From Pseudomonadota bacterium (GTDB taxonomy: Bacteria > Pseudomonadota > Alphaproteobacteria > Rhizobiales > Hyphomicrobiaceae), in the NCBI GenBank assembly GCA_018242215.1, contig JAFECG010000023.1:124001-188000 (forward strand): a stretch of 64,000 bases of DNA, in the 5' to 3' direction. A model generated the notes under the pieces. That model did no database searches, had not been told where the DNA came from, and saw only the letters and a program-made list of their open reading frames with translations. Of the stretch, positions 25,585-34,649 are shown piece after piece. The number at the start of each line of letters is the position of its first letter. The stretch's first letter is position 1. The position numbers and the translations under genes were made by a program.

Positions 25585-26466
25585 TCAAGCCAATTCGGAT
25601 AGACGCGCGATCTGAACACCGGGCGGCGGCTTGGTTTCGGTTGGGACGAAGAAGTCCGGCGCCAACGGCATCGATTTGTCCACGCGATAGCTGTCGAAAT
25701 CGCGCATGCCCCCGGTCTCGTACAGAAACGTATCGTCGATCAGAAACTGCCCGGTAAAGGATGTCGCCGGCTGATTGAATACGAGGTAGGCCGCATCGCC
25801 AACGATCTCAGGCGTGCGGCTCATGCGCATGAGCTTGTCTCCGCCAAGAATGTTTTTTACTGCCGCTGTCGCGATGGTCGTTCGCGGCCACAACGCGTTG
25901 ACGGCGACACCATCTTTCTTCAACTCATCTGCGAGTCCAAGGACACAAAGGCTCATACCGTACTTCGCGATCGAATACGCGACATGACCGGAGAACCATT
26001 TCGCGTGCATATCGAGCGGCGGCGACAGCATCAAAATATGCGGATTTTCGGCGCGCTTCAGATACGGCAGACACATCTTCGACGTCAGAAACGTACCGCG
26101 CGTATTGACTGCGAACATGAGATCGAAGCGCTTAATCTCGGTTTTGTCGATCGGCGTCAGGGACAGGGCGCTGGCATTGTTGACACAAATGTCGATGCCG
26201 CCGAACCGCTTGACCGTTTGTGCGACAGCGCGTGCAACGTCGTCTTCGCTGCGGATATCGCATTCGATGGCGAGAGCCGTCCCACCGGCAGCCTCGATTT
26301 CTTTCGCAGCGGAATGAATCGTACCTTCGAGCTTGGGATTCGGCTCGGCGGTTTTGGCGACGATGGCGATATTGGCACCATCTCTTGCGGCTCGCTTGGC
26401 GATCGCCAATCCGATCCCGCGGCTGGCGCCCGTTATGAAGAGGGTCTTGCCCTTGAGTGCCGCCAT
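25585..26466 (-). CDS. Short-chain dehydrogenase, HSDL2-like
   Basis: 293 residues. It has the cofactor motif TGASRGIGLA, NNAS, and Tyr/Lys in HVAYSIAKYGMS. LNP-type text common to many SDRs is replaced by ALWPRTTIATAAVKNILGG, which with the C-terminal DETFLYE-like region (IDDTFLYETGG) points to the hydroxysteroid-dehydrogenase-like-2 subgroup. The substrate is unknown, perhaps a fatty acyl derivative given the neighbouring beta-oxidation genes. It is 27 bases upstream of the HDAC gene end and may be co-transcribed. Confidence 0.85.
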   Translation of the reverse strand: MAALKGKTLFITGASRGIGLAIAKRAARDGANIAIVAKTAEPNPKLEGTIHSAAKEIEAAGGTALAIECDIRSEDDVARAVAQTVKRFGGIDICVNNASALSLTPIDKTEIKRFDLMFAVNTRGTFLTSKMCLPYLKRAENPHILMLSPPLDMHAKWFSGHVAYSIAKYGMSLCVLGLADELKKDGVAVNALWPRTTIATAAVKNILGGDKLMRMSRTPEIVGDAAYLVFNQPATSFTGQFLIDDTFLYETGGMRDFDSYRVDKSMPLAPDFFVPTETKPPPGVQIARLSELA

Positions 26467-26608
26467 TCCAATGATCTCATTCCAACTGAAACTTCCGATA
26501 GCAGCCTAATCCCTCGCCGCAAATTAGGTAAGGGGTGACTCGACCCGCCGGAGCCTTTGCGCTGCCTGAGCCACCGGAAAGGCGGAAGGGCGTGTCGGAG
26601 CACAAGCG

Positions 26609-27382
26609 CTAGACGGATTTTCGGAAATTGGGTGGGCGTTTTTCGATAAAGGCGGTGAATGCTTCGAGGGCCTCCGGCGAGCGGAGGCGTTGACGGAACG
26701 CGGCCACTTCCTCATCCGTGCGCGCAAGAATTTCCGCCGGATCACCCCGCATCAACTGCCGGGCGATCGCCAACGCTTCAGGCGGCTTCAAGGCCAGCCG
26801 CTTCGCGGCGTCGATCGCCGTCGCGTCGAGGTCATTTGCGGGGATGACGGCATTGACGAAGCCGGCCGCGACCGCTTCGTCTGCCGAAATCGGATCGCCC
26901 AGCGCCAGCATCGCGAATGCGCGGACGTACCCCATGCGGCGCGGCATCAGAAGGCTCGATGCTGCTTCCGGGACGACGCCGAGATCAAGGAACGGCGTCG
27001 CAAAAGTGGCATCGGGAGCCGCATAGACAAGATCGCAATGGAAAAGCATCGTCGTGCCGATGCCAATGGCGTTGCCATCGACCGCCGCAATCAGCGGTTT
27101 CTTGATGACCGGAAGGAGGCGAATAAACCTGAGCACGTCCTTGCCGAGATCGCCGGCACCGCGCGCGGTTGCGAGAAAGTCTCCGATGTCATTGCCAGCC
27201 GTGAACACTCCATCGGACCCGGTGATCACATGCGCCGCGATCGTCTCGTCAGCGTCCGCGACCTCAAGCGCATCGCACAACGCGGCGTACATCGCGCCGG
27301 TGAGCGCGTTTTTTTTGCTCGGACGTGCCATACGCAAGATCTGCACCGGACCGTCGCGCCAGATCGCAATTTCAGAGGTCAT
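26609..27382 (-). CDS. Enoyl-CoA hydratase/isomerase
   Basis: 257 residues, crotonase fold. It has KKNALTGAMY, the oxyanion-hole segments ITGSDGVFTAGNDIGDF and DGNAIGIGTTMLFHCDLVYA, FATPFLDLGVVPEAAS with the catalytic Glu, and RRMGYVRAFAMLALGDPISADEA. It hydrates trans-2-enoyl-CoA in fatty-acid or amino-acid degradation. Its ATGA overlaps the acyl-CoA dehydrogenase stop by four bases, so the two successive beta-oxidation steps are translated together. Confidence 0.9.
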   Translation of the reverse strand: MTSEIAIWRDGPVQILRMARPSKKNALTGAMYAALCDALEVADADETIAAHVITGSDGVFTAGNDIGDFLATARGAGDLGKDVLRFIRLLPVIKKPLIAAVDGNAIGIGTTMLFHCDLVYAAPDATFATPFLDLGVVPEAASSLLMPRRMGYVRAFAMLALGDPISADEAVAAGFVNAVIPANDLDATAIDAAKRLALKPPEALAIARQLMRGDPAEILARTDEEVAAFRQRLRSPEALEAFTAFIEKRPPNFRKSV

Positions 27383-29148
27383 GCAAAAACCGCTCCGTGC
27401 GCATCGACGAGCACCGAATCCGCGCCGTGCTGGACGGCTTCGGCGAGACTCCGCGTTTCGGTCAGAAGATTTTCCGCGAAGAACCGCGCGATGGCGACGT
27501 AGGGCGACCCGCCTTCTTGCGCAAGCGCGCCTTTCGCGAGGTAGGAACCGCCCGCCGTAAGGCTCATCAGTCGCAAATAGGGAGTGGCCGAGGCAAGCGC
27601 TTTCTCCGGATTTCCCGGAAGCGTCTGCGCCATCCAGAGCGTCGCCGACTGGAGCGCGGTCAGCGCTTCCGTCAGTCGATCGGACATATGCCCAAATTCG
27701 TTGCGGTGCGCCGCGCGCGCGTCGGCAATGATGGCGCCGAGTTCGGAAAGAAAAGAGGTCACGGGTCTTCCACCGTCGAGCGTCAGCTTGCGCGTCACGA
27801 GGTCGATGGCTTGAATGCCATTGGTTCCTTCGTAGATCGGGAGAATGCGCGCGTCGCGCAGGTATTGTGCAGCACCTGTTTCTTCCACGAAGCCCATGCC
27901 GCCATGAACCTGAACGCCGAGGGACGCGACTTCATTTGCGATATCGGTCGAGAAGGCTTTCGCCAGCGGCGTCAGAAGGGCGGCGCGATTGCGGGCGTCG
28001 TTCCTTTCTTTTTCATCTGCGGCGCGGTGGGCAATGTCGAGTTCCCGCGCGGTCGCATAACAGATCATGCGCGCGGCCATCGTCAGCGCTTTCATCGTCA
28101 GAAGCATACGGCGCACATCCGGATGCTCGATGATCGGGCTCATGCCCGCGGCGCCATTCGCTTCGAAGCTTCTGCCCTGCCGACGCTCCTTGGCATAGGC
28201 GACGGCGTGTTGTGTCGCGCTTTCGGCGACGCCGACGCCCTGGGCACCGACGCCGAGCCGCGCTGCGTTCATCATCACGAACATCGTCGCGAGACCGCGA
28301 TTTTCCTCACCGACGAGATAGCCGACGGCACCGCCGTTCTCGCCGAACTTCATCACGCACGTCGGACTCGCCATGATGCCGAGTTTGTGCTCGATGCCGG
28401 CGCAGATGACGTCATTTCTCGCGCCGAGTGAGCCATCGTCATCGACAAGAAACTTCGGAACCAGGAACAGCGAGATGCCGCGCGTCCCGGCCGGCGCGTC
28501 AGGCAAGCGCGCGAGGACGAGATGGATGATGTTCTTCGCCATCTCATGCTCGCCCCAGGTGATGAAGATCTTCGTCCCGGTGATGCGATAGGTTCCGTCA
28601 CCCTGCGGCACGGCACGCGTAGCAAGGGGCCCCAGATCGGAACCTGCGTGCGGTTCCGTCAGATTCATTGTGCCGGTCCACTCGCCCGCCACCATCTTCG
28701 GGAGATATTTTGCTTTCAGCACATCGCTGCCGCCCGCTTCGATCGCGTGAATGGCGCCTTGCGTCAGCAACGGACAAAGCCCGAACGAGACATTCGAAGC
28801 GTTCCAGATCTCACCGACGGGCGTCGCCGCAATTTCAGGAAGGCCCTGTCCGCCGTACGTCTCGGAGCACGGCAGCGTGCTCCAGCCGCCATCGACGAAC
28901 GCATGATAGGCGTCGCTGAATCCCGGCGGCGTCGTCACTTTTCCGTCAACAAGATTCGAGCCGACGCGGTCGCCTATTGCGTTCAAAGGTGCTAGGACCT
29001 CGGCGCTGAACTTACCCGCTTCCCGGATGACCGCGACTACGGTCTCGGGATCGAGGCCGGGATAAAGCTCGCTAGAGCCCATTTCTTTTAGGCCCGCAAC
29101 TGTCTCGAGGGCAAAGACGATGTCGTCTATTGGAGCCTGATAGGTCAT
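27379..29148 (-). CDS. Long-type acyl-CoA dehydrogenase
   Basis: 589 residues, longer than the usual 380, of the AcdA/FadE-like subgroup with an extra C-terminal helical domain. It has the FAD and substrate site GTMNLTEPHAGSDLG, ITGTKIFITWGEHEM, the catalytic-region LGVQVHGGMGFVEETGAAQYLRD and LPIYEGTNGIQA. It oxidises acyl-CoA to enoyl-CoA, passing electrons to electron-transfer flavoprotein. GAGGGACGATCC precedes the ATG. The divergent sua5/tsaC gene starts 69 bases away. Confidence 0.92.
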   Translation of the reverse strand: MTYQAPIDDIVFALETVAGLKEMGSSELYPGLDPETVVAVIREAGKFSAEVLAPLNAIGDRVGSNLVDGKVTTPPGFSDAYHAFVDGGWSTLPCSETYGGQGLPEIAATPVGEIWNASNVSFGLCPLLTQGAIHAIEAGGSDVLKAKYLPKMVAGEWTGTMNLTEPHAGSDLGPLATRAVPQGDGTYRITGTKIFITWGEHEMAKNIIHLVLARLPDAPAGTRGISLFLVPKFLVDDDGSLGARNDVICAGIEHKLGIMASPTCVMKFGENGGAVGYLVGEENRGLATMFVMMNAARLGVGAQGVGVAESATQHAVAYAKERRQGRSFEANGAAGMSPIIEHPDVRRMLLTMKALTMAARMICYATARELDIAHRAADEKERNDARNRAALLTPLAKAFSTDIANEVASLGVQVHGGMGFVEETGAAQYLRDARILPIYEGTNGIQAIDLVTRKLTLDGGRPVTSFLSELGAIIADARAAHRNEFGHMSDRLTEALTALQSATLWMAQTLPGNPEKALASATPYLRLMSLTAGGSYLAKGALAQEGGSPYVAIARFFAENLLTETRSLAEAVQHGADSVLVDAHGAVFA

Positions 29149-29216
29149 GGATCGTCCCTCGTATCAGTCGGTTTAGCATCCGGACACTAAGCCGAACAGA
29201 AGCATAAGCAAACCAA

Positions 29217-30191
29217 GTGAAGCAGCAAATGCAGGGCCGGATCGTTCCAGCCAACGCCGAATGGATTGCCGAAGCCGGTCAGATGATCCGGTCCGGCGCA
29301 CTCGTCGCTTTTCCAACCGAAACCGTCTACGGTCTCGGAGCCGACGCGACCAACGGTGAAGCCGTCGCGCGAATTTTCGAAGCCAAGGGGCGGCCGACGT
29401 TCAACCCTCTCATCGTGCACGTGCTCGAACTGGAACAGGCTGTCATCATCGGCACCTTTTCGCCCATGGCGCGACGATTGACGGAAGCGTTCTGGCCGGG
29501 CCCGCTGACGCTCGTCGTTCCGCGTGCAGCTACGTGTGATGTCAGCGATCTCGTTTCGGCAGGACTTCCGACGGTTGCTCTTCGTTCTCCCAATCATCCC
29601 GTTCCGCGGGCGCTTCTCTCGGAGGCACGCCGTCCGCTCGCTGCGCCCTCGGCGAACCGGTCGGGCCACGTCAGCGCGACGAGCGCCGAGCACGTCGCTG
29701 CCGACATCGGCAACAAGGCTGCTCTCATCCTCGACGGCGGTCCGACGACGCTCGGCCTTGAGTCGACGGTGGTGAGCGTCGTCGACGAAGCACCCGTGCT
29801 CCTTCGTCCTGGCTCGCTGACCGTCGAAGCAATTGAAGGCGTGATCGGCGGGCGCATTGTCCGGCGCGAAGAAGCGGGTACACACCTCACGTCGCCAGGG
29901 CAGCTTGCAAGCCACTACGCACCCAGAGCGCGCTTGCGGCTCAACGCTCACGATTGGGAGCCTGAGGAAGCCGTGCTTGCGTTCGGTGCGGTGTCCGAGC
30001 GACCTGCGCATGCGTTCATCAACCTGAGCACGTCCGGCGACTTGGTCGAAGCTGCTGCGCATCTCTTCGCGGCTTTACGTACGCTGGATGCATCAGGGGC
30101 CAAGTCCATTGCAGCGACGCCCGTCCCGCCGACCGGGCTCGGTGAAGCGATCAATGACCGACTGAAAAGGGCCGCGGCACCGCGAAGCTAA
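29217..30191 (+). CDS. Sua5/TsaC L-threonylcarbamoyladenylate synthase
   Basis: 324 residues. The N-terminal YrdC domain has GALVAFPTETVYGLGADA, KGRPTFNPLIVHV, WPGPLTLVV and APSANRSGHVSATSAEHV. A linker and a C-terminal Sua5 domain follow (TSPGQLASHYAPRARLRL, then a Rossmann-like part), so it is the longer Sua5 type rather than short TsaC. It makes the intermediate for t6A37 in ANN-decoding tRNAs. The start is GTG at 29217, with ATG at 29229 nearly as good; neither has a strong ribosome site. Confidence 0.92.
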   Translation: MKQQMQGRIVPANAEWIAEAGQMIRSGALVAFPTETVYGLGADATNGEAVARIFEAKGRPTFNPLIVHVLELEQAVIIGTFSPMARRLTEAFWPGPLTLVVPRAATCDVSDLVSAGLPTVALRSPNHPVPRALLSEARRPLAAPSANRSGHVSATSAEHVAADIGNKAALILDGGPTTLGLESTVVSVVDEAPVLLRPGSLTVEAIEGVIGGRIVRREEAGTHLTSPGQLASHYAPRARLRLNAHDWEPEEAVLAFGAVSERPAHAFINLSTSGDLVEAAAHLFAALRTLDASGAKSIAATPVPPTGLGEAINDRLKRAAAPRS

Positions 30192-30199
30192 GGTTGCGC

Positions 30200-30388
30200 C
30201 TACAGGCAGCTGATCACAACCACGACCTTGTTGACGAGCGGTCCGAGGATGGGGCTCTCCATGACATATCCCTCGAGCATGTCCTGAATGGATTGCAGGA
30301 AATGCATCGACGATGGGATCGCCGCGTAGATGCCGCCATACAGCAACGCTGTGGTCGTTCCATTGACGATCAAATACCGACGCAACAT
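30200..30388 (-). CDS. Small membrane protein, hypothetical
   Basis: 62 residues, not recognised. A hydrophobic N-terminal stretch (YLIVNGTTTALLYGGIYAAI) and a C-terminal one (LGPLVNKVVVVISCL) could cross or touch the membrane. AGGTGG lies 11-12 bases before the ATG. It converges on the sua5/tsaC gene, leaving 8 bases between stops. It may be real, but the evidence is limited to coding appearance. Confidence 0.5.
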   Translation of the reverse strand: MLRRYLIVNGTTTALLYGGIYAAIPSSMHFLQSIQDMLEGYVMESPILGPLVNKVVVVISCL

Positions 30389-30484
30389 AGCAGGCTCACC
30401 ACCTCGGTTAACGCTTCATTAACAAAGCACGGGGATGGGTGCCGCTCAAGGGCGCTCAGAAAGATTTGGTGAATCCTGGCGCCG

Positions 30485-32206
30485 TCAGGTGTCCGTTTGA
30501 CCGACGACCTTAAGGCGGTGTTGATCTGCCTCGATCGTCGCCTTCGTCGAAGGCCAACTGGCGTTGATCCAGTCGTCGGTGCCAAACAGCCAATACATGA
30601 AGCGATGGCGGCGATGATAGCGCTCGATGATGAAGCGGTTCATCGCGTCCATATGGCTGTTTAGCGCGCTCAAGGTTTCCGCGGGCAACGCCGTGTCCCG
30701 GTCAATTTCGGCAAGACGATTCATGATGGAGGCGACGTCGCTTGCCGCTTCGGTGCGCCACTGGTCCATGGATCCGGCGAGCGTGTGCTGGTTCTGATTG
30801 ACCTTCAGAAGCGCTTCATGAACCTCGGTGAGGTCTTGCGTATAGGCCTGATGCTTCGCCGCGGCAGTTTCGATTTCGGCCGCGACCGCGCGTTCGGCGG
30901 CTCCGACACGGTCTGCAAGATTGAGAACGAGTTCGGTCAATGATCCGTAGTGGGCATCGAGCTTGCCCGACAAGCCGTCGAGCCTGTCATCGCCTGCGGC
31001 AAGCGCGGCGGAGGAACTGTCTGCAGGCGACGTTGCAAGCACCTGGCCGATACCGTCCTCGACGCGCGCGAGCCTATCGTGGAGTTCGCCGAAGCCGCGA
31101 TGATCGGAGCCGAGGAGAGCCTCTTCGATCATATCGAGTTTGTCGGCAATCGGTTTCAGATCGACGACTTGTGTAATGTCGTCGGGCGTCGAGCCGTCGC
31201 CGGAGACAACCTGGCGGTCCCGGATCGAGGCTTCCAGCTCTTGCAATCGCGTCGACAGGACTGCCCAGGACTGCGACATCTCCTGCAGGCGAAGTTCGAG
31301 CGCCGCTTCGATGTCTCCGAGCTTCGCAACGAGTGCGGAGGGCTCTCCGGGCGCCGCCGCACCGCCTTCACGCAGAGCGCTTTCGAGCGCTCCGATGCGG
31401 TCGAGCAAAATCGCATGTGTTCGGCCCTGGTCGTCCTGGTGGGTTAGCGTGTCGCGAGTCAGATCGCGAACGAGACCCGCGATGGCATGGCGTTCGCTGG
31501 TTAGATCGTGACCTAGGGCGCGTACCGCCTGCTCAAGCGCTTCGATGCGCGAATTCTGGGCGGCGTCGGTCGGCGTCGCAAGATAATCGGCCCGGTAAGC
31601 GGCCCGTGTGTATTCCGCCGGATAACGTAACGCGCTTGGCGCATAACGGGGCTCGGCGCGGGTCAGTGGCGGCAGCGGCTCGGCGAAACGCGAGGCGAAA
31701 CGAAGAAGCAATTCCGATGCGCCGAACTCCGATCGATGATCGAACAAAACCTGCAGGACATCGTCGACCGTCACAGGGGCGTTGCGGCGCGAGGCATGCG
31801 CCACTGCAAACTTCAAGACGTCCGCCAGCTCGTCCGAGCGTCGTGGGGAAACGGCGCCGCTGCCAGGGACCGCCGGGATGTCACCCGCGATGATCGTCGC
31901 CGTCTCGCGCTTAAGGGCGACCACGCGGATGCCATGAGCTTCCAGCGCTGCCGCCGCCGCGTCGAGGCGTGTCATGGCATTGAGAAGGTGCTCGAGTCGG
32001 ACTTCACCTGCGCGATGGGCGCAGGCGATATCGTAAGCCTGATTGAAGCAAGCAAGAACGATTTCATCGACGAGAACGGGACCGGCGAGGAACTGGCCCC
32101 GTTTGCCGTTCGCGGGCGATGGCTCGCCTGGCGGGATCACATCCGCCTGCACCGACGTCCACGTCTGCGGCGTCCTCAGATCGAGATCCTCACCATGATA
32201 CGCCAT
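30485..32206 (-). CDS. Clp_N double-repeat/coiled-coil protein without ATPase domain
   Basis: 573 residues. Residues about 45-110 (DEIVLACFNQAYDIACAHRAGEV followed by RLEHLLNAM...) and about 120-180 (SDELADVLKFAVAHA...VTVDDVLQVLF) look like the two repeats of a ClpA/ClpB N-terminal domain. No Walker A/B or AAA module follows. Instead there is a 330-residue region of predicted coiled coil (repeated LEQAVRAL, RIGALESAL, KLGDIEAALELRLQEM), then a basic, aromatic C-terminus (FIIERYHRRHRFMYWLFG). GGGGAG precedes the ATG. It may act as an adaptor or scaffold; the partner is unknown. Confidence 0.8.
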   Translation of the reverse strand: MAYHGEDLDLRTPQTWTSVQADVIPPGEPSPANGKRGQFLAGPVLVDEIVLACFNQAYDIACAHRAGEVRLEHLLNAMTRLDAAAAALEAHGIRVVALKRETATIIAGDIPAVPGSGAVSPRRSDELADVLKFAVAHASRRNAPVTVDDVLQVLFDHRSEFGASELLLRFASRFAEPLPPLTRAEPRYAPSALRYPAEYTRAAYRADYLATPTDAAQNSRIEALEQAVRALGHDLTSERHAIAGLVRDLTRDTLTHQDDQGRTHAILLDRIGALESALREGGAAAPGEPSALVAKLGDIEAALELRLQEMSQSWAVLSTRLQELEASIRDRQVVSGDGSTPDDITQVVDLKPIADKLDMIEEALLGSDHRGFGELHDRLARVEDGIGQVLATSPADSSSAALAAGDDRLDGLSGKLDAHYGSLTELVLNLADRVGAAERAVAAEIETAAAKHQAYTQDLTEVHEALLKVNQNQHTLAGSMDQWRTEAASDVASIMNRLAEIDRDTALPAETLSALNSHMDAMNRFIIERYHRRHRFMYWLFGTDDWINASWPSTKATIEADQHRLKVVGQTDT

Positions 32207-32384
32207 GAAACTCTCCCCGTGTGTCCCTTCGGTGCCCCTTTTTGCACCGACCGCCTAGATCGCTCAAAGTCCGGACCATCGATCGCTCTATGCTCAAATA
32301 TCGACAAGGTCTTGACTTTTAACTTGCCATTTAGGTTAGCGCCGTTTGGAGCGCGCCGCGAGTCTCATGGCTCGAGGCGTCTGC

Positions 32385-33071
32385 TTAGAGCAAAAGACCG
32401 GAAGATGCCGGTTCCTGGAGATCAGGGCCTTCGGCACGGGGATCGTTAAGCCGGGGATTGACCGTCGTGATGGTCATGCGATCGTCGGCAACGGGTCGCA
32501 GCAGATCGCGGATCCCCTCTGCCGTGCCGGAGCGGCAATCGAGCCAGCGTTCGAAATTCCCTGGGTCGATCACAACCGGCATCCGGTCGTGGAGACGCCG
32601 CATGTCGGCGTTCGATCCCGTCGTCAAAATCGCCATTGTTTCAATCTCGCTGCCGTCGGCGCCGAGCCACGATTCCCAAAGCCCGCCGAGGGCGAAAAGC
32701 TCGTGATCCTTCAAGCGAATAAGATGAGGTTGCCGCGCCGTGCGCTTGCCGCTCCATTCGTAGAAGCCCGTCGCGGGGATCAGACAGCGGCGATGCCTCA
32801 GGGCGCCGCGAAACGCTGGTTTCTCGGCGGCTGTTTCGGCCCGGGCATTGATGAGAGGAGAGCGAAGCGTCGACGGGTCCTTGGCCCATGACGGAATGAG
32901 GCCCCAGCGCACCAATTGAAGCTCCAATACGCCCCCGACGTCGTTTCGTGCAATCAGGACGGGCTGAGACGGGGCGATATTGTATCGGGGCGGGAATTCG
33001 TCGACGCCCGGCGCGTCGAAGAACGTGCGTACGGCTTCCGGCGGAGATGTCAGGCTATATCTCGCGCACAC
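32385..33071 (-). CDS. YedK/HMCES abasic-site DNA-protein crosslinker
   Basis: 228 residues of the SRAP family, which shields abasic sites in single-stranded DNA by a thiazolidine link through Cys2. The start must be GTG 33071: it places Cys at position 2 (M-C-A-R-Y), Asn75 in INARAET and Glu105 in ATGFYEW, exactly as in E. coli YedK, and His161 in LHDRMPV. Longer frames from 33143 would bury the catalytic cysteine. AGGA lies about 10 bases upstream. No alphaproteobacterial LexA box (GTTC-N7-GTTC) was seen upstream. Confidence 0.93.
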   Translation of the reverse strand: MCARYSLTSPPEAVRTFFDAPGVDEFPPRYNIAPSQPVLIARNDVGGVLELQLVRWGLIPSWAKDPSTLRSPLINARAETAAEKPAFRGALRHRRCLIPATGFYEWSGKRTARQPHLIRLKDHELFALGGLWESWLGADGSEIETMAILTTGSNADMRRLHDRMPVVIDPGNFERWLDCRSGTAEGIRDLLRPVADDRMTITTVNPRLNDPRAEGPDLQEPASSGLLL

Positions 33072-33159
33072 TGCGGGATCGTCCTTTTTGTGACGCATGG
33101 ATCTCGAATATAAACTGTGCCGGATTCGCCGCACGACCATCAACGAGCTGGATCGATAC

Positions 33160-33555
33160 GTGAAACATCACTTCCGCCATGCTTGCCAATCGCTTCTCGC
33201 AGTCGCCACCATGCTCAGCATGGCGTGCGGAGCTGCCAATGCGGCGTCCGACAGCAAGCCCTACGACGACCGACTGCTTCGCCTCTCCGAGGTGCTCGGT
33301 GCCATTCACTATCTTCGCGAGCTTTGCGGCGCGAACGAAGGACAATATTGGCGTGACCGCATGCGGGATTTGATGGACGCCGAGGGATCGAGTGCACTCA
33401 GGCGCGCGAAACTGACGCGAGCTTTCAACCAGGGGTATCGCAGTTACAGCCGCACGTACAATACCTGCAGCCCTTCCGCGCAAACGGCCATCACGCGCTT
33501 TCTTTCCGAAGGTTCGGACCTTTCGGATGGATTGCTGAAGGCCTATCCGAACTGA
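33160..33555 (+). CDS. Secreted TIGR02301-family protein
   Basis: 131 residues from the GTG at 33160: a signal peptide (about 1-28, ending CGAANA) and a helical mature part containing LRLSEVLGAIHYLRELCG, WRDRMRDLMDAE, RAKLTRAFNQGYRSYSRTYNTCS and TRFLSEGSDLSDGL. This matches the alphaproteobacterial family TIGR02301, of unknown function. Two conserved cysteines may form a disulfide. A reading starting at 33097 adds 21 residues before the signal peptide and is less likely. Confidence 0.85.
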   Translation: MKHHFRHACQSLLAVATMLSMACGAANAASDSKPYDDRLLRLSEVLGAIHYLRELCGANEGQYWRDRMRDLMDAEGSSALRRAKLTRAFNQGYRSYSRTYNTCSPSAQTAITRFLSEGSDLSDGLLKAYPN

Positions 33556-33714
33556 CTTGTCCCGCCAAAATGGCTAACGCGCTCATCGGTCATTTCCAGC
33601 CGGTTTACTGTGAATAGTGGCAGCTACGACCTATCGCGAAAGCGCATGCTAGGTGACACTGAGTGGGGGCCGCCGGCAATCCGCGGTCAGGTTGAGGGAA
33701 GGAATGTAAGCAGT

Positions 33715-33960
33715 ATGGAGTGTTTCGAGGATCTCGATACGAAGAATCCGACGTTGAAAGCGCTCGATCTCATTCTCGCAGCGTGGGATGAGGGCGTAGA
33801 CACGGGGGTCGAGCCACAGCAGATGGCTTATGCAGCGCTATTCACCGCACTCACTGATCTCGTCGCGATCTATGGAGAGGATGCCGTCATTCATCTGACG
33901 CGCGGGCTTGAAAAGCGGGTCGTCGAGGGGGAATTCACTCTGGCGCGCCGCGATCAATAG
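33715..33960 (+). CDS. Small hypothetical protein
   Basis: 81 residues, not recognised: acidic N-terminus, then helices (TLKALDLILAAWDEGVDTGVEPQQMAYAALFTALTDLVAIYGEDAVIHLTRGLEKRV). AAGGAATG lies about 12 bases before the ATG at 33715. An in-frame upstream start at 33610 adds 35 residues of poor quality. It converges on the LysE gene with a 12-base gap. No signal peptide or membrane segment, so cytoplasmic. Confidence 0.7.
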   Translation: MECFEDLDTKNPTLKALDLILAAWDEGVDTGVEPQQMAYAALFTALTDLVAIYGEDAVIHLTRGLEKRVVEGEFTLARRDQ

Positions 33961-33972
33961 CGGCCACCGTAA

Positions 33973-34635
33973 TTAGAAGTGTCCGGCCTTCCAGATCACT
34001 TCGGCAATCAGCACCGCTCCAAAGATCGCGAGCAGCAGGCCCGCGATCCGGTTGACGATATTGATGGCGCGCAGGTTGATATGGTGCCGGTAGCGTCCGA
34101 TCAAATTTGAGAGGGTGACCCACCACAGCATGCTTCCGCTGGCGATAGCCGCGACAAGCAGGAGGACATCAATTGTCGAGTGCACCTCGACGAAGGTGCT
34201 GATGCCTCCAAAGACTGCAAAGAGGCCGAGAACCGCACCGGGATTGGTTATCGTCAGGAAGAACGTCTGAGGGATATCCCAGACGAAGTCCTTCAGTCGC
34301 GCTGGCGGTTCGTCCTCGGAAGCCACCTTCAACCGGGGCGCGCTGAAATAGAGGCGCAGACCGAACACGACCAGCGCCAGTCCGCCGATCACCTGGATCA
34401 CGGCACGATGCGTCTCGACAACGCCCGAAATCGATCCGACTCCGAGGCCCGCGCAAAGAGCGATGAGCGCGTCGCCGGCCACCGATCCGATGCCGGCCGC
34501 TATACCGCCCCAGAATCCGCGCTCGATGGCGCGCTGGATACACAGGACATTGACAGGGCCGACCGGGGCCGCAATGAGCATCCCCACAATCAAGCCGACC
34601 GGGATAATGAGCGGATTGGGAATGTAACTCAGCAA
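33973..34635 (-). CDS. LysE-family exporter
   Basis: 220 residues with six hydrophobic segments. It has GLIVGMLIAAPVGPVNVLCIQRAIERGFWGGIAAGIGSVAGDALIA, the LysE/RhtB N-terminal signature, and NPGAVLGLFAVFGGIS later on. It probably exports an amino acid or similar small molecule. The only start before the first helix is TTG at 34635; its ribosome site is weak. The next gene, on the opposite strand, starts 14 bases away, so both promoters must be embedded in the neighbouring coding sequence. Confidence 0.85.
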   Translation of the reverse strand: MLSYIPNPLIIPVGLIVGMLIAAPVGPVNVLCIQRAIERGFWGGIAAGIGSVAGDALIALCAGLGVGSISGVVETHRAVIQVIGGLALVVFGLRLYFSAPRLKVASEDEPPARLKDFVWDIPQTFFLTITNPGAVLGLFAVFGGISTFVEVHSTIDVLLLVAAIASGSMLWWVTLSNLIGRYRHHINLRAINIVNRIAGLLLAIFGAVLIAEVIWKAGHF

Positions 34636-34649
34636 GGGGACGTTGCTCG

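Noticed and set aside
33072-33159. LexA box search upstream of the HMCES gene
   Set aside because: No GTTC-N7-GTTC was found, so SOS control is not supported by the sequence.
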